Shown here: positions 36,667 through 45,532 of the stretch, piece by piece
Layout of the letters: every line of letters begins with the position of its first letter
Numbering within the stretch: position 1 is the first letter of the stretch
Source: Rossellomorea pakistanensis
GTDB taxonomy: Bacteria; Bacillota; Bacilli; Bacillales; Bacillaceae_B
Assembly (NCBI RefSeq): GCF_016908495.1
Contig: NZ_JAFBDZ010000001.1
Span: 434,001-498,000, forward strand
Direction of reading: 5' to 3'
DNA length: 64,000 bases
The notes under the pieces: generated by a model
Databases searched by the model: none
Seen by the model: the letters and a program-made list of their open reading frames with translations, nothing else
What the model was told of the DNA's origin: nothing
Made by a program: the position numbers and the translations under genes

Positions 36667-37023
36667 TTAATTAGTATTTTGTTGATGTCTTACAGTGGAT
36701 TCTAAAGCTTCATTTCTCACTTCTAAAATGTATTTCTTATACACATTATCTTTTCCGCCATTTTTTTCATACCAATCTTTAATACGTTTAACGTGAGCCT
36801 CATCACTTCGAACTTTCTTTTCGATTTCAACGTAATCTTCATAACTGTCATATTCCCAAATAGCGAATATTTCGACAGTATTATCAGTATTATCCTTCAT
36901 CCAGCGACCTATTAAACGAGAACCGTATTTTAGTTGGTTAGGTAAGTTTGTGTTGTTAAAATGATTATTAAAAATTTCGACAAATCCCCTTTTTACGATA
37001 TAAGACTTTCTTCTATAAAACAT
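36667..37023 (-). CDS. NIPSNAP family protein
   Basis: This 118-residue protein matches the NIPSNAP/dimeric ferredoxin-like fold: MFYRRKSYIVKRGFVEIFNN, then LIGRWMKDNTDNTVEIFAIW and EYDSYEDYVEIEKKV. Such small proteins are stress-associated dimers of unclear biochemical role in bacteria. A GGGGAG site precedes the start. It is intact, and an array half repeat follows. Confidence 0.78.
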   Translation of the reverse strand: MFYRRKSYIVKRGFVEIFNNHFNNTNLPNQLKYGSRLIGRWMKDNTDNTVEIFAIWEYDSYEDYVEIEKKVRSDEAHVKRIKDWYEKNGGKDNVYKKYILEVRNEALESTVRHQQNTN

Positions 37024-37198
37024 ATAAATACTCCCCTTTGTTTATGTATTTCAAATACTGCATAAAACAAATTCTTTCTTCAACAATCTAACTAACAATC
37101 AAACTTATTGCTATATTTTTTTCCATGGGAATTAAACCTGCTTCCCCCTTAACGAATTTAACCATTACTTGAACCACACTAATAATTCAATTTAGTTA

Positions 37199-37522
37199 TT
37201 AGTGCGGTATTGAATTAGTTGCAAGATAAAAAGCCATAAATATACTAAAACAAACTAAAAGACTAAGAATTATAAGAACAATCTTTCTCCCTATCTGTCC
37301 TATGAAATAGATATTCACTAAAAAGTAATAGATAATAGCTGTTCCACCAATAAATAGCAAAAATTCTCTGGTTAATTCACTAGAAAGGAGTGGGTTTGTC
37401 ACATTAGTAATTGCTAATCCACCAAAAATGAATATACCTATGATATTTAGTAATTTTCTCATACTTACTTCTTTTTTGGTTACAAATTCAACGTTTTGTG
37501 ATGTTTGAACATTGGGTTCCAA
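37199..37522 (-). CDS. Small membrane protein with three helices
   Basis: This 107-residue protein starts at TTG behind GGGGGTG; an internal ATG (37462, MRKLLN) is possible. Membrane segments lie near 25-42, 52-73 and 81-100. Family not recognised. No signal of breakage is seen. Confidence 0.5.
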   Translation of the reverse strand: MEPNVQTSQNVEFVTKKEVSMRKLLNIIGIFIFGGLAITNVTNPLLSSELTREFLLFIGGTAIIYYFLVNIYFIGQIGRKIVLIILSLLVCFSIFMAFYLATNSIPH

Positions 37523-37578
37523 AATAACACCCCCGCTTTATAACTTTAATAATTATACGGATTTTTCGAATAATAGTT

Positions 37579-37896
37579 TCATAAATCCTCTATATTGCTA
37601 ATTAAAGCCAACAGATAAAATCTATGGATTATTAGAGACCCGATTCTTGGAATGATTTTGGCTCTTGCACCAGTTAGTTCAATAGTTAGACGATTTTTGG
37701 TTATAGCAACAAAATCAATATCACTAGAATCATTAATATATGCGTCAAGAACAATTAAACCGTGTAAATAAAATCCTGCAAGTGTATTTGGTAAACGATC
37801 TTTCCATAAATTAATATAATCATTTATTAAATCATAAACGTTCTTTGGTATTCTATTTATAAAATTCACTCCCAAATGCTTTGTTAGTGCGATCAT
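37579..37896 (-). pseudogene. Truncated nucleotidyltransferase fused to an array repeat
   Basis: The first 70 residues match an aminoglycoside-type nucleotidyltransferase start: GFYLHGLIVLDAYINDSSDI then DFVAITKNRLTIE. The usual GS before the helix is GL, so a key residue is changed. After LTIE the frame abruptly becomes LTGARAKIIPRIG, which is the translation of the array repeat (minus strand GAACTAACTGGTGCAAGAGC, near 37655-37685). The gene is thus cut off by the repeat and lacks its C-terminal domain. Confidence 0.65.
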
Positions 37897-37905
37897 CCTC
37901 CATTT

Positions 37906-37942
37906 CTGTTAAACTATCCTGCTCTGTCAGTTGAAGAAGAAT
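37906..37942 (-). repeat. Cassette-array half repeat
   Basis: Minus strand CTTCTTCAACTGACAGAGCA then GGATAGTTTAACAG. Its ends are inverted repeats of each other. Confidence 0.6.
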
Positions 37943-38102
37943 ACAAGTTGATAAAACCGAAGACTTCTATGGATCAAATGATTCTTTATCAAGGTGCAAA
38001 AAACATAGCGGGTTTCGCTGACTTGAATGAGGAGGTATTAAGCATAGAATACTTAAAACGCTCAGAGCATTTTGTGCTCCAAGCGTTTAATTTAAGTGAA
38101 TA
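37937..38102 (+). pseudogene. Possible C-terminal gene remnant
   Basis: A plus-strand frame of about 53 codons reads EEYKLIKPKTSMDQMILYQG then AKNIAGFADLNEEVLSIEYL and stops at 38102. There is no start or ribosome binding site. It begins exactly at the end of the half repeat. A hairpin (AAACGCT...AGCGTTT, 38057-38091) lies in its end. Confidence 0.35.
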
Positions 38103-38104
38103 GT

Positions 38105-38136
38105 ATTCCATTAAAGCCTCTGTTAGCGGAATATTT
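38105..38136 (-). repeat. Cassette-array half repeat, last recognisable copy
   Basis: Minus strand TATTCCGCTAACAGAGGC then TTTAATGGAATAC. It lies just past the stop of the 103-residue membrane protein gene. Confidence 0.5.
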
Positions 38137-38147
38137 AACACTACTTT

Positions 38148-38459
38148 TTAAAAATACATAACCATCATCATGATAAAACTAAAAATTGTAAATAAAACGG
38201 ACCCATAAAACACGGATCCCACATTAGTTTTCTGTTCGTTATCTTTTTGAATTTTCCACATTGCTTCGCTTGCTTCAAAAGTAGTTCCTTTTGAAAACAT
38301 CCCTCCGCTACTGTTAAGGAAGAAAAGTACAACAGATAACCCCAGACCTATAAAAAAGCTCCATTCGCCATAAGAAAAAGAAAAGACAATGCTTGCAACC
38401 CATACGAATAATCCGATCACGATAGAGGATACAATCGACCAGCCAATGAGTTTTTTCAT
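38148..38459 (-). CDS. Small membrane protein
   Basis: This 103-residue protein has three hydrophobic segments (about 5-27, 33-49, 82-102) with a glycine/serine turn SSGGMFSKGTTFEASEAMWK between the second and third. The arrangement resembles small DUF5316/DUF3899-type Bacillus membrane proteins, but I cannot fix the family. GGGAGG precedes the ATG. It is the rightmost unit of the accessory array. Confidence 0.6.
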   Translation of the reverse strand: MKKLIGWSIVSSIVIGLFVWVASIVFSFSYGEWSFFIGLGLSVVLFFLNSSGGMFSKGTTFEASEAMWKIQKDNEQKTNVGSVFYGSVLFTIFSFIMMMVMYF

Positions 38460-38818
38460 ATAGATTACCTCCCTAATAATTTATATTACGAAATTATTAA
38501 GAGAAAGGTTTCATTTTCACAGAATACTCTGAACAAATATTTTACCACCATCCCGTATCACTTGATTTGGGATGTTTAGTTTTTCTAAGATCATCACTTT
38601 TTAAATGTGTGTATATCATTGTAGTTCCTATCGAAGAATTCCCCAATTACCTACATAGTTTAGAATCATCATTTATTTCGAAATGATATCTTGTTGCAAA
38701 TGAACGTATAAGATAATGATGGGTTTCCAAAGGCAGCTGCATACTATTAAATAGAACTATAGAGAAATTAATTAATGATGTGATTATCATATAATATGAA
38801 GATTTCAACTAAAAGGTC
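38460..38818. other. Intergenic region
   Basis: No gene or strong structure is seen. It separates the accessory array from the germination operon. Confidence 0.4.
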
Positions 38819-39871
38819 TTACTCTATACTAGCATGGACCTTAAAATCCACTTTCAAATTAGGGAAATATTCATCCCTCCAGTCTTTTAATTCATGGTAA
38901 GATAGCAAATGTTGAAATTGTTGTCCAAATCCAAAAACATCTGTATGGCTTCCTTGTGTTTTCTCAAGTATTTGGTAAAACCGCTTTTCAGTAAGCTTTT
39001 CAAGTTCTTTTATAATCCTTTTATTTGTGATTCCTTCTTTTCTTTCTAAAATGTCTATTTTTAAATTCAAGTCGCTTTCCACCCGCGGATTATTTCTATT
39101 CATTGATGTTTTATTTTGAATTGAGCTGTTGGTTACTATAATACTGGCAAAATCCAGATTCTCTATTTTTCCTTTCCCATTTTTGTTGTAGAACATATTA
39201 ATTAATGGGCTTTCGACCGGGCTGATTCTTTCCATTATTTCACCTTTCCTCAAAATATCATAGCCCCCAAAGGTTAATACTGTATCTTTTCCAGAACCAA
39301 CAACCGGAACGGCAATATCTTTAGTATATGAAAACAGACTTCGATACATTTCCCAAATAGGTGTGCTTGAGATCTCCGGTGCCCACCCAGCCCCTTTATT
39401 AAAATAGTCATATATAGAGGATGCATGGACACCTAATTTATCGTTAATGCTTGATAACACATTCTCAACATTGTCATCTGTTATAGCTAACAACGCTCTT
39501 GAAGGGATCTCTTCTGATTCGATTAAGAATTTTATAAGTTTTTTTAATTCTTGCTTGTTATTTGCCATACTGTTTTGAATGACAATTAATCGTATTTGTG
39601 AGTAATCAACGGCATCTTCGGAGTTTGTCCGAATTTGCCCAAGGATACTTGCAACGGTTTCACCTTTCTCTGTTACGATTCTCGATATTTGGCTGTCATT
39701 TTTCGGTATAGGGATTTGCAATGTTAATTTATACTCTTCACCATCTTCCTTGGAAATGCCCATGACTAAAGGAATGGAACGTTTATTTATATCTTTAATA
39801 TCCCAACACCCGCAGAGAAAGATTATTGAGATGAATACAATCAATAGTTTACAGCCTTTATTGTTTTTCAT
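38819..39871 (-). CDS. Spore germinant receptor C subunit (GerAC-like lipoprotein)
   Basis: The third gene of a tricistronic germinant-receptor operon. From ATG 39871 the protein has 350 residues with a lipoprotein signal: MKNNKGCKLLIVFISIIFLC then GCWDIKDIN, where LCGC is the lipobox and CWDxxDIN is the hallmark of GerAC proteins. The mature part follows the family (RSIPLVMGISKEDGEEYKLT). The lipoprotein is anchored to the outer face of the spore inner membrane and works with the A and B subunits. I reject an in-frame start at 39979 because it lies within gerB and lacks a signal peptide. It overlaps gerB by 14 bp. Confidence 0.92.
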   Translation of the reverse strand: MKNNKGCKLLIVFISIIFLCGCWDIKDINKRSIPLVMGISKEDGEEYKLTLQIPIPKNDSQISRIVTEKGETVASILGQIRTNSEDAVDYSQIRLIVIQNSMANNKQELKKLIKFLIESEEIPSRALLAITDDNVENVLSSINDKLGVHASSIYDYFNKGAGWAPEISSTPIWEMYRSLFSYTKDIAVPVVGSGKDTVLTFGGYDILRKGEIMERISPVESPLINMFYNKNGKGKIENLDFASIIVTNSSIQNKTSMNRNNPRVESDLNLKIDILERKEGITNKRIIKELEKLTEKRFYQILEKTQGSHTDVFGFGQQFQHLLSYHELKDWRDEYFPNLKVDFKVHASIE

Positions 39872-40940
39872 TTCCCCACACGCCTCTTTTCGATAAGAAA
39901 CCATAGATAAAAATGGTAACTGGAATAATAACCATAGAGTAAGCTTGAGCACCTGTACTCCACAGAAAGTATTTTTCAATCAATGATTTGTTTGGAACCT
40001 TTAACGCCAAAAAAAATGCAATAATAGAAAAACCAATAATCCAATAAGAAGATCTCACTATTCGACATTTTAACACTTTACGCATGATTCGCCCGATCAT
40101 CCAAAGTATAACGGCATTAGCCAATATCACTAAACCAACTAACGATACACCGAAGAACATTGTTTGTCGGTTGAACGAAAACCAGCTAATATCTACTGAA
40201 TCCATCGCTTCTAAAAAAGGGTTGGTCAACGTAACGACTGTTTCTTGTCCAAATATAAATAGTGGTATATACACTACGGATAGAAAAAATATCGATACAC
40301 TAAGGCATACTATTATAAGTTGACGGAATGTATATTTTGTGCCGGAAGAAATAAATCCTAAAAATAGAAACGAGGAAAATCCCAAAAGATAGAAAAATTT
40401 AATATTAAACCAAAACTTGTGAGGTGAATCCCAACCTGGAGTGACGTTATGTATATCAAAATTTATAACAGAGGAAAAAATGTTAAATACCACTAAGGGA
40501 ATAACAATCAAGAAAATAAAAATCGAGGATCGTAAAATTGTGCCTAAACCTTTTATAGCTGTATATACCGAAACGAAAAATAACAGAATCATTATTGACC
40601 ACCCAGGGGTCCGAGGCAAAAAAATCGAAATAATGACTTCCGTGTGCAGCCGAATATTGAATGCAGCTAGCGCAACAAGATTGATAACAAATGGGATAAG
40701 AAAAATAATTGCAGCCCATCTCCCCATTTTTGAATAAATATCAATGACATCATTTTGAGGAAAATAATTTAACCCTTTAATGTAAATCCAAATTAAAATC
40801 AATTGCAGAAAACCTTGAAACATAACCACTTCCCAATGAGCTGTTTTCGTCAACTCATAAATGAGATTAGGATAGACCAAATAGCCGAAACTTAAGTGTA
40901 TGATAATGAAAACGATTCCAATTTGTATCCGCTGTGTCAC
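39858..40940 (-). CDS. Spore germinant receptor B subunit (GerAB-like)
   Basis: This 360-residue protein has about ten membrane helices and belongs to the amino acid-polyamine-organocation-like GerAB/spore permease family. It starts MTQRIQIGIVFIIIHLSFGY and shows family-typical PFVINLVALAAFNIRL and LFLGFISSGTKY stretches. This subunit binds the nutrient germinant in GerA-type receptors. Its ATG overlaps the A-subunit stop by 4 bp, implying translational coupling. The germinant cannot be inferred. Confidence 0.92.
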   Translation of the reverse strand: MTQRIQIGIVFIIIHLSFGYLVYPNLIYELTKTAHWEVVMFQGFLQLILIWIYIKGLNYFPQNDVIDIYSKMGRWAAIIFLIPFVINLVALAAFNIRLHTEVIISIFLPRTPGWSIMILLFFVSVYTAIKGLGTILRSSIFIFLIVIPLVVFNIFSSVINFDIHNVTPGWDSPHKFWFNIKFFYLLGFSSFLFLGFISSGTKYTFRQLIIVCLSVSIFFLSVVYIPLFIFGQETVVTLTNPFLEAMDSVDISWFSFNRQTMFFGVSLVGLVILANAVILWMIGRIMRKVLKCRIVRSSYWIIGFSIIAFFLALKVPNKSLIEKYFLWSTGAQAYSMVIIPVTIFIYGFLSKRGVWGNEKQ

Positions 40941-42253
40941 TTTGTGTCTCCTTTTTGTTCAATACGAAACGTTGTATAAGGAATATCGTTGGATGTTAAA
41001 CTTGCTAAATAGATTACTGTGAAAATGAAACCAGTACAAACACCTAAAATACCGAAAATTGAGGCTAAAATTAAAATGGGATATTTCAATAAACGGATGT
41101 ACAAGGAATTTTGCATTCCAATTACTGCAGAACTTGCAATTACAACAGCAGTGATCACAATGACTAACAAATTGCTGACTAATTTTGCTTCGACCATTGC
41201 CTGTCCTAATATGACTCCTCCTACCATTGTAATAGCAGGTCCAACGCTTTTTGGGAGTCTTACAATTGCTTCTAGTATTAAATCAACTAAAACGACCATT
41301 GCAATGGTTTCCAGAAATGCCGATAAAGGAATACCTTCCCTGCTTTTAGCGACAAACAGAGCAAGGTCTGTTTTAAATACTTCTGGGTTAACTGACACTA
41401 AGGCAACATATAAAGCGGGAAGTATCAGCGTGGCCACAACTCCTATTACTCTAAAGATTCGAAGCATAAATGACAATACAAAAGGGAAATTGCGATCGTT
41501 AATACTACTTAACATATCGGAAAACAAATTGGGAAAAACAAGCGCGAAGGGACAATTATCTAAAAAAAGCACGATTCTGTTCTTTTTTAAAGAATGTATA
41601 GCTTGAATCGGAAGTTCAGTGGCGAATAGATGACTTACGGGATTCAACCTACGTTGTCCAAATTGCTTATTAAGGTCATCAATGGTTTCAATATCTGATT
41701 TAATTTGTTTTAACTGCTGATTGACTTTTTCAATCATATCATTTGGGGCTCTTCCTTTAATATAGAGCATAGACAGCTTTCGCTTTTCGAGCTCGCCCAC
41801 TTGATAAGAACAATGACAAAGAAATTCAGTGTTCAGCCTATTTCGGATCATCCCAACGTTAATATTAATATCCTCACCAAAGGCATCCATAGAAGCTTGG
41901 ATAGGACTTTCATTTTTAGGCTCTTCTATGCTGCTTCTCAGATTTTGGGCAATAGGGTCTACAACGACATTCTGTTTACCATCTTGTGAAATGATCACTA
42001 AATTGCCTTCTAATACGGCTTTAATTATTTTTTCTGTATCAACATTAATCTGGTCACTAAGGTTTATAAATAGGGCTTTAAGTGAAGTAGGCGAAGCTGC
42101 CATTTGTTGTACATATAATTTAGACTTAGTTAAATCAACTAGGGTGTTAAATCCAATAAGATAGATTGTTGAATTATATACTAACTCTTCTTCGATGAAA
42201 AAATCGTCCTGATTGGAAAACTTAGATTTAATTTCTTTTACTATATCCCTCAT
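40937..42253 (-). CDS. Spore germinant receptor A subunit (GerAA-like)
   Basis: This 438-residue protein is the first gene of the operon. It has a soluble N-terminal domain (to about residue 240) with GMIRNRLNTEFLCHCSYQVG, followed by a membrane domain with four to five helices. Family motifs include LFLDNCPFALVFPNLFSDML, LPALYVALVSVNPEVFKTDL and EAIVRLPKSVGPAITMVGGV. It is somewhat short compared with typical 480-500 residue GerAA proteins, mainly at the N- and C-termini. The start has only a modest ribosome binding site, AAGGGGTAAATG. Expression is normally by the forespore sigma factor G; I did not identify that promoter. Confidence 0.92.
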   Translation of the reverse strand: MRDIVKEIKSKFSNQDDFFIEEELVYNSTIYLIGFNTLVDLTKSKLYVQQMAASPTSLKALFINLSDQINVDTEKIIKAVLEGNLVIISQDGKQNVVVDPIAQNLRSSIEEPKNESPIQASMDAFGEDININVGMIRNRLNTEFLCHCSYQVGELEKRKLSMLYIKGRAPNDMIEKVNQQLKQIKSDIETIDDLNKQFGQRRLNPVSHLFATELPIQAIHSLKKNRIVLFLDNCPFALVFPNLFSDMLSSINDRNFPFVLSFMLRIFRVIGVVATLILPALYVALVSVNPEVFKTDLALFVAKSREGIPLSAFLETIAMVVLVDLILEAIVRLPKSVGPAITMVGGVILGQAMVEAKLVSNLLVIVITAVVIASSAVIGMQNSLYIRLLKYPILILASIFGILGVCTGFIFTVIYLASLTSNDIPYTTFRIEQKGDTK

Positions 42254-42431
42254 TCATTTACCCCTTAACAAAAAGAAATCTATAAAATTATTAGCAAAAA
42301 GGCGTGTTTTTATACAATGAATGATGAATAACTAACCAAAGTAAGTGTAGCGGTGAGTTAAGTATTGTAGTGATTTTGTAATGGCATTTACACTATTGCA
42401 GCTGTCAATAACTTAATAAAAGGGAAAAGCA

Positions 42432-42809
42432 TTAAATACTATTTTTTTCATAGAAATTCCTTTCGATTTCACTCCTATCAAATCCAAAAACCAAAGCCAC
42501 TCCTAAAAATAATGAAAATAAATTTAAAAACCAATCTTTATTGCTTTTTCTCGTACCTAAGCACTTGAATATTTCTTGAAATTGAATTCTTTCATCTTTT
42601 GCAACAACTGGAACTGCACCAAAATACTTTAAAACAATATCAAATTTAAGATGAACAGCTAGCTCTAACAAATCTTTTAATGTTTCGATGTAAACTCTAA
42701 TGTCTTTTTCTTTATAAAGATTTATAATACTGATATTTACTTTGGAAACAAGTAATTCTGTGTCAAATTCCGTTATCTCCGTCACTTCTATCATTTTCTT
42801 AATGTCCAT
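42432..42809 (-). CDS. Hypothetical protein with C-terminal membrane segment
   Basis: This 125-residue protein has a strong GGAGGAGAGG ribosome binding site. The first 95 residues are polar and helical; residues 97-113 (WFLNLFSLFLGVALVFGF) form one hydrophobic segment. I recognise no family. It lies upstream of the ger operon on the same strand with a 178-bp gap. Confidence 0.6.
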   Translation of the reverse strand: MDIKKMIEVTEITEFDTELLVSKVNISIINLYKEKDIRVYIETLKDLLELAVHLKFDIVLKYFGAVPVVAKDERIQFQEIFKCLGTRKSNKDWFLNLFSLFLGVALVFGFDRSEIERNFYEKNSI

Positions 42810-43178
42810 TGCCTCTCCTCCTTGTAAAACTTCTAAAAATTCATGAATATTTGAGTTTTATTATTGGAAAATACAATAATAAACACAACACAGAACAGGT
42901 CTTATTAAATAAATTGTCATCGTTGCATCAGTCTAGATTAATAGAAAACTTGGGTAAGAGCTTTTCCTGTTATATTTCCTTCAGAGAAATTCGACCATCT
43001 TAGATTCCCTTCTTTATTCCTATTGTAAAAATTTGGTTTCGCTTAATTACTTATCCTTGAAATCATATTTACCTTAAGGAATCCTATACTTTTATCTATC
43101 GTGTCAGAAAATAAGTTATCTTTTGTCCCTACTCAATGACCATTATTTAAAAATTACTCGACTGATACAGAACCGATG
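42810..43178. other. Intergenic region
   Basis: No supported gene or strong hairpin is seen in this AT-rich gap. Confidence 0.4.
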
Positions 43179-44237
43179 TCATGAGAATTGATCTCTATGA
43201 ACAATGTCTTGAGCTAAAGAAGTAAACATCTCTCCAATAAGAGAATCTTCATCATATACAGACGAACCTTGATTTTCCTCCGCCCTTGCAAATGGTATTC
43301 TTGCTATAACATCAGTTTGCAGCTGTTCTGCTAACAGCTCTCCGCCACCCTTTCCAAAAAGGTAATTCCTTGAACCATCTAGGTCTTCATAATAGGCCAT
43401 GTTTTCAACAACACCTAAAACCTCATGTTTAGTGTGTTTAGCCATCACCCCTGCTCTTGACGCAACAAAAGAAGCAACACTGTGAGGAGTCGTGACGATA
43501 ATTTCTCTTGCCTGAGGAATCATGGCAGCAACATCAATCGCTATGTCACCTGTACCAGGAGGTAAATCTAGAAGAAGGTAGTCCAGCTCCCCCCAGTGTG
43601 TATTTGCAAGGAAGTTTTGAAGCCATTTATTTAGCATCGGCCCTCTCCACATAACTGGATTATTATTATCTATAAAGAATCCCATTGACATAACTCTAAC
43701 ACCGTGACTTACAACTGGAATAACTGTTTTTTCAATCATGGTTGGTTTTTGATAAACTTCCATCATTGCTGGGATACTAAATCCATAAATATCGGCATCT
43801 AAAATCCCTACCTTTTTTCCCATACGATCCAAAGCAGTGGCAAGGTTCACAGTAACCGTTGATTTTCCCACACCTCCTTTTCCACTCGTTACCGAAATAA
43901 ATTGAACCCCTGAATCTGGTCGTAACATGTTAGGCATTCCAGTCTCTGTCGTCGTACTTTTTTTCAAAGTTTTTGTTAATGCTGCACGTTCTGCTGGTGT
44001 CATAGAGCCAAAGGTTAAAGATACACTTGAAGTTCCAATACTTTTAAGAGCATTTTCAACTTCCTCTTTTATTCTAGCTTTTAAAGGACATCCTTGAATC
44101 GTTAAAACAACTTCAAGTTCAACGCTTGTACCATAGATGTTGATATTTCTTATCATGTTTAAATCCACCAGACTTTTATGCAATTCAGGATCTTCGACAT
44201 GTTTTAAAGCATTCATAATGTGTTCATGTGTCAACAT
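43179..44237 (-). CDS. salA: Mrp/NBP35-type P-loop ATPase (SalA-like)
   Basis: This protein of about 352 residues has an N-terminal MIP18/DUF59 domain (to about 90) and a C-terminal ParA/MinD-like ATPase with the deviant Walker A SGKGGVGKST, and LDADIYGFSIPAMM and DLPPGTGDIAID motifs. Mrp proteins carry Fe-S clusters; in Bacillus subtilis the orthologue SalA also acts as a regulator of exoprotease genes. I prefer ATG 44237 (AAAGGA at 8-nt spacing) over ATG 44246. Fe-S delivery would suit the neighbouring iron-sulfur formate dehydrogenase locus, but the gene is commonly encoded independently. Confidence 0.9.
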   Translation of the reverse strand: MLTHEHIMNALKHVEDPELHKSLVDLNMIRNINIYGTSVELEVVLTIQGCPLKARIKEEVENALKSIGTSSVSLTFGSMTPAERAALTKTLKKSTTTETGMPNMLRPDSGVQFISVTSGKGGVGKSTVTVNLATALDRMGKKVGILDADIYGFSIPAMMEVYQKPTMIEKTVIPVVSHGVRVMSMGFFIDNNNPVMWRGPMLNKWLQNFLANTHWGELDYLLLDLPPGTGDIAIDVAAMIPQAREIIVTTPHSVASFVASRAGVMAKHTKHEVLGVVENMAYYEDLDGSRNYLFGKGGGELLAEQLQTDVIARIPFARAEENQGSSVYDEDSLIGEMFTSLAQDIVHRDQFS

Positions 44238-44350
44238 ACATTTCATTCCTTTTATAAAAAAAATTTCATTTTCATTCTGGCTATAAGGTGGACTTTTTAT
44301 ATGTGTCTAGCCTTAAAGTACTTTTTAGACTAGAGAATCGTTTTTCTACA

Positions 44351-44896
44351 TTAATGAGAAGCAAGTCCGGAAGACAATAACCAAACCCAGAAAGATTGAA
44401 TTGTGCTCCCAAAAGTCAATTTAATGAGAACAGGAGTATCTTCCGGAATAATGACATATTTCACTGTCTCAATTCCCTGTTCCGAATAGCTGAATATCGA
44501 TTACCAGTCAGCAGATATTCCATGTATTGTGATATACTCTTTTTCTTCGTACCCATTCGGAGTTTCTAATAGAGCATAAAAAGGTTTAACCGTAGAGATC
44601 GTTAAGGCAAAGACTATTAATATAGGGACCCCTGTCCAAATAATTTCAAGCAGTGTACGCCATGTTCGTCTGGTGGTTCATTTTCTATAAGGTCGTTCAC
44701 GATATTTCCACAGAATGTATCCGAACAACCCAATCATGACAACAACAACGATTATCATCCAGGTCAGGAACCAGTTTATTAAATCGGTAATACTTCTCGC
44801 AACAGGTCCTTGAGAATTATATACAACCATATTCTTGCATCCACTAAGCACGGTCAGCGGTAGTAAAGCTGCTAAAGAGAGCAGATTTTTCTTCAT
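44351..44896 (-). pseudogene. Decayed quinol oxidase subunit II gene
   Basis: The frame from ATG 44896 encodes a lipoprotein signal (MKKNLLSLAALLPLTVLSGC) and a transmembrane hairpin start typical of QoxA/CyoA, then breaks after WKYRERP. Other frames continue the family: LEIIWTGVPILIVFALTIST, KPFYALLETPNGYEEKEY, ISADW, EQGIETVKYVIIPEDTPV and FGSTIQSFWVW, before ending at 44351. So at least two frameshifts and a stop are present and the C-terminal cupredoxin part is lost. No qoxB partner lies nearby. Confidence 0.8.
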
Positions 44897-45089
44897 CTGA
44901 TTTTCATCTCCACTTAGATTGTAAAAAGAAAGATATTGTTAAATAATTCACAAGTAATATGTGATTATTAATAAGTGGTTTTTCAACTCTTGAACCCTTT
45001 CCCTTCACACCGCACGCCCCGCGGAAAGCAAGTATCCTTTCGCTGCAACCAACCCCTTTCAAATAACAACAATGTCTACGAAAACAGTC

Positions 45090-45461
45090 TTAATTTTTAT
45101 TGTCACTATTGACCATGATAGGTTTGTCAAACACATAAATTGTCATTGCAATATCCGTATCAATATTGATATCTGTAAAAACACTGACAAATTTCGCCTG
45201 AACTAATTCCTCAAGCTTTTCCACCTTTACAGTGTCCTCATAAATTTTTTTCACTAATGTCGTCCTTGCTTCATGAACCATCTGATGTCCTTCATTAGAT
45301 TCAATCATAAACTTTTCAACATTCGTTAAATTACCTTTCATCTCACAAATTACCCAAGGACCTACAATTCGAGTATTAATTTCTCTTGGTCCATTCCCGA
45401 TATTTTCCTTTCGTATTTCGCGAATCAGCATACTAATCTTATGTTCCAAATTTTTTGTCAT
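45090..45461 (-). CDS. DUF2294 family protein (YrhF-like)
   Basis: This 123-residue protein matches the DUF2294/YrhF family: MTKNLEHKISMLIREIRKEN, GNGPREINTRIVGPWVICEM and a C-terminal FVSVFTDINIDTDIAMTIYV. In Bacillus the family gene sits next to a formate dehydrogenase gene, as here. Biochemical role is unknown. GAGGTG precedes the ATG. Confidence 0.8.
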   Translation of the reverse strand: MTKNLEHKISMLIREIRKENIGNGPREINTRIVGPWVICEMKGNLTNVEKFMIESNEGHQMVHEARTTLVKKIYEDTVKVEKLEELVQAKFVSVFTDINIDTDIAMTIYVFDKPIMVNSDNKN

Positions 45462-45532
45462 TATATCTCACCTCATATCATCATGTTTTTAATTTTCTCC
45501 AAGGCTTATTCGTTCAATTTTGGAATACTCAT

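Noticed and set aside
22675..38136. Classical integron with attC sites
   Set aside because: The repeat ends do not contain the RYYYAAC/GTTRRRY core and no intI gene is present, so the array is called only cassette-like.
22675..38136. CRISPR array
   Set aside because: Repeat copies are separated by whole genes of variable length, not by short uniform spacers, and no cas genes are present.
41019..41606. 195-codon plus-strand frame inside the germinant receptor gene
   Set aside because: It is antisense to a well-supported gerA-type gene and has no protein-like features.
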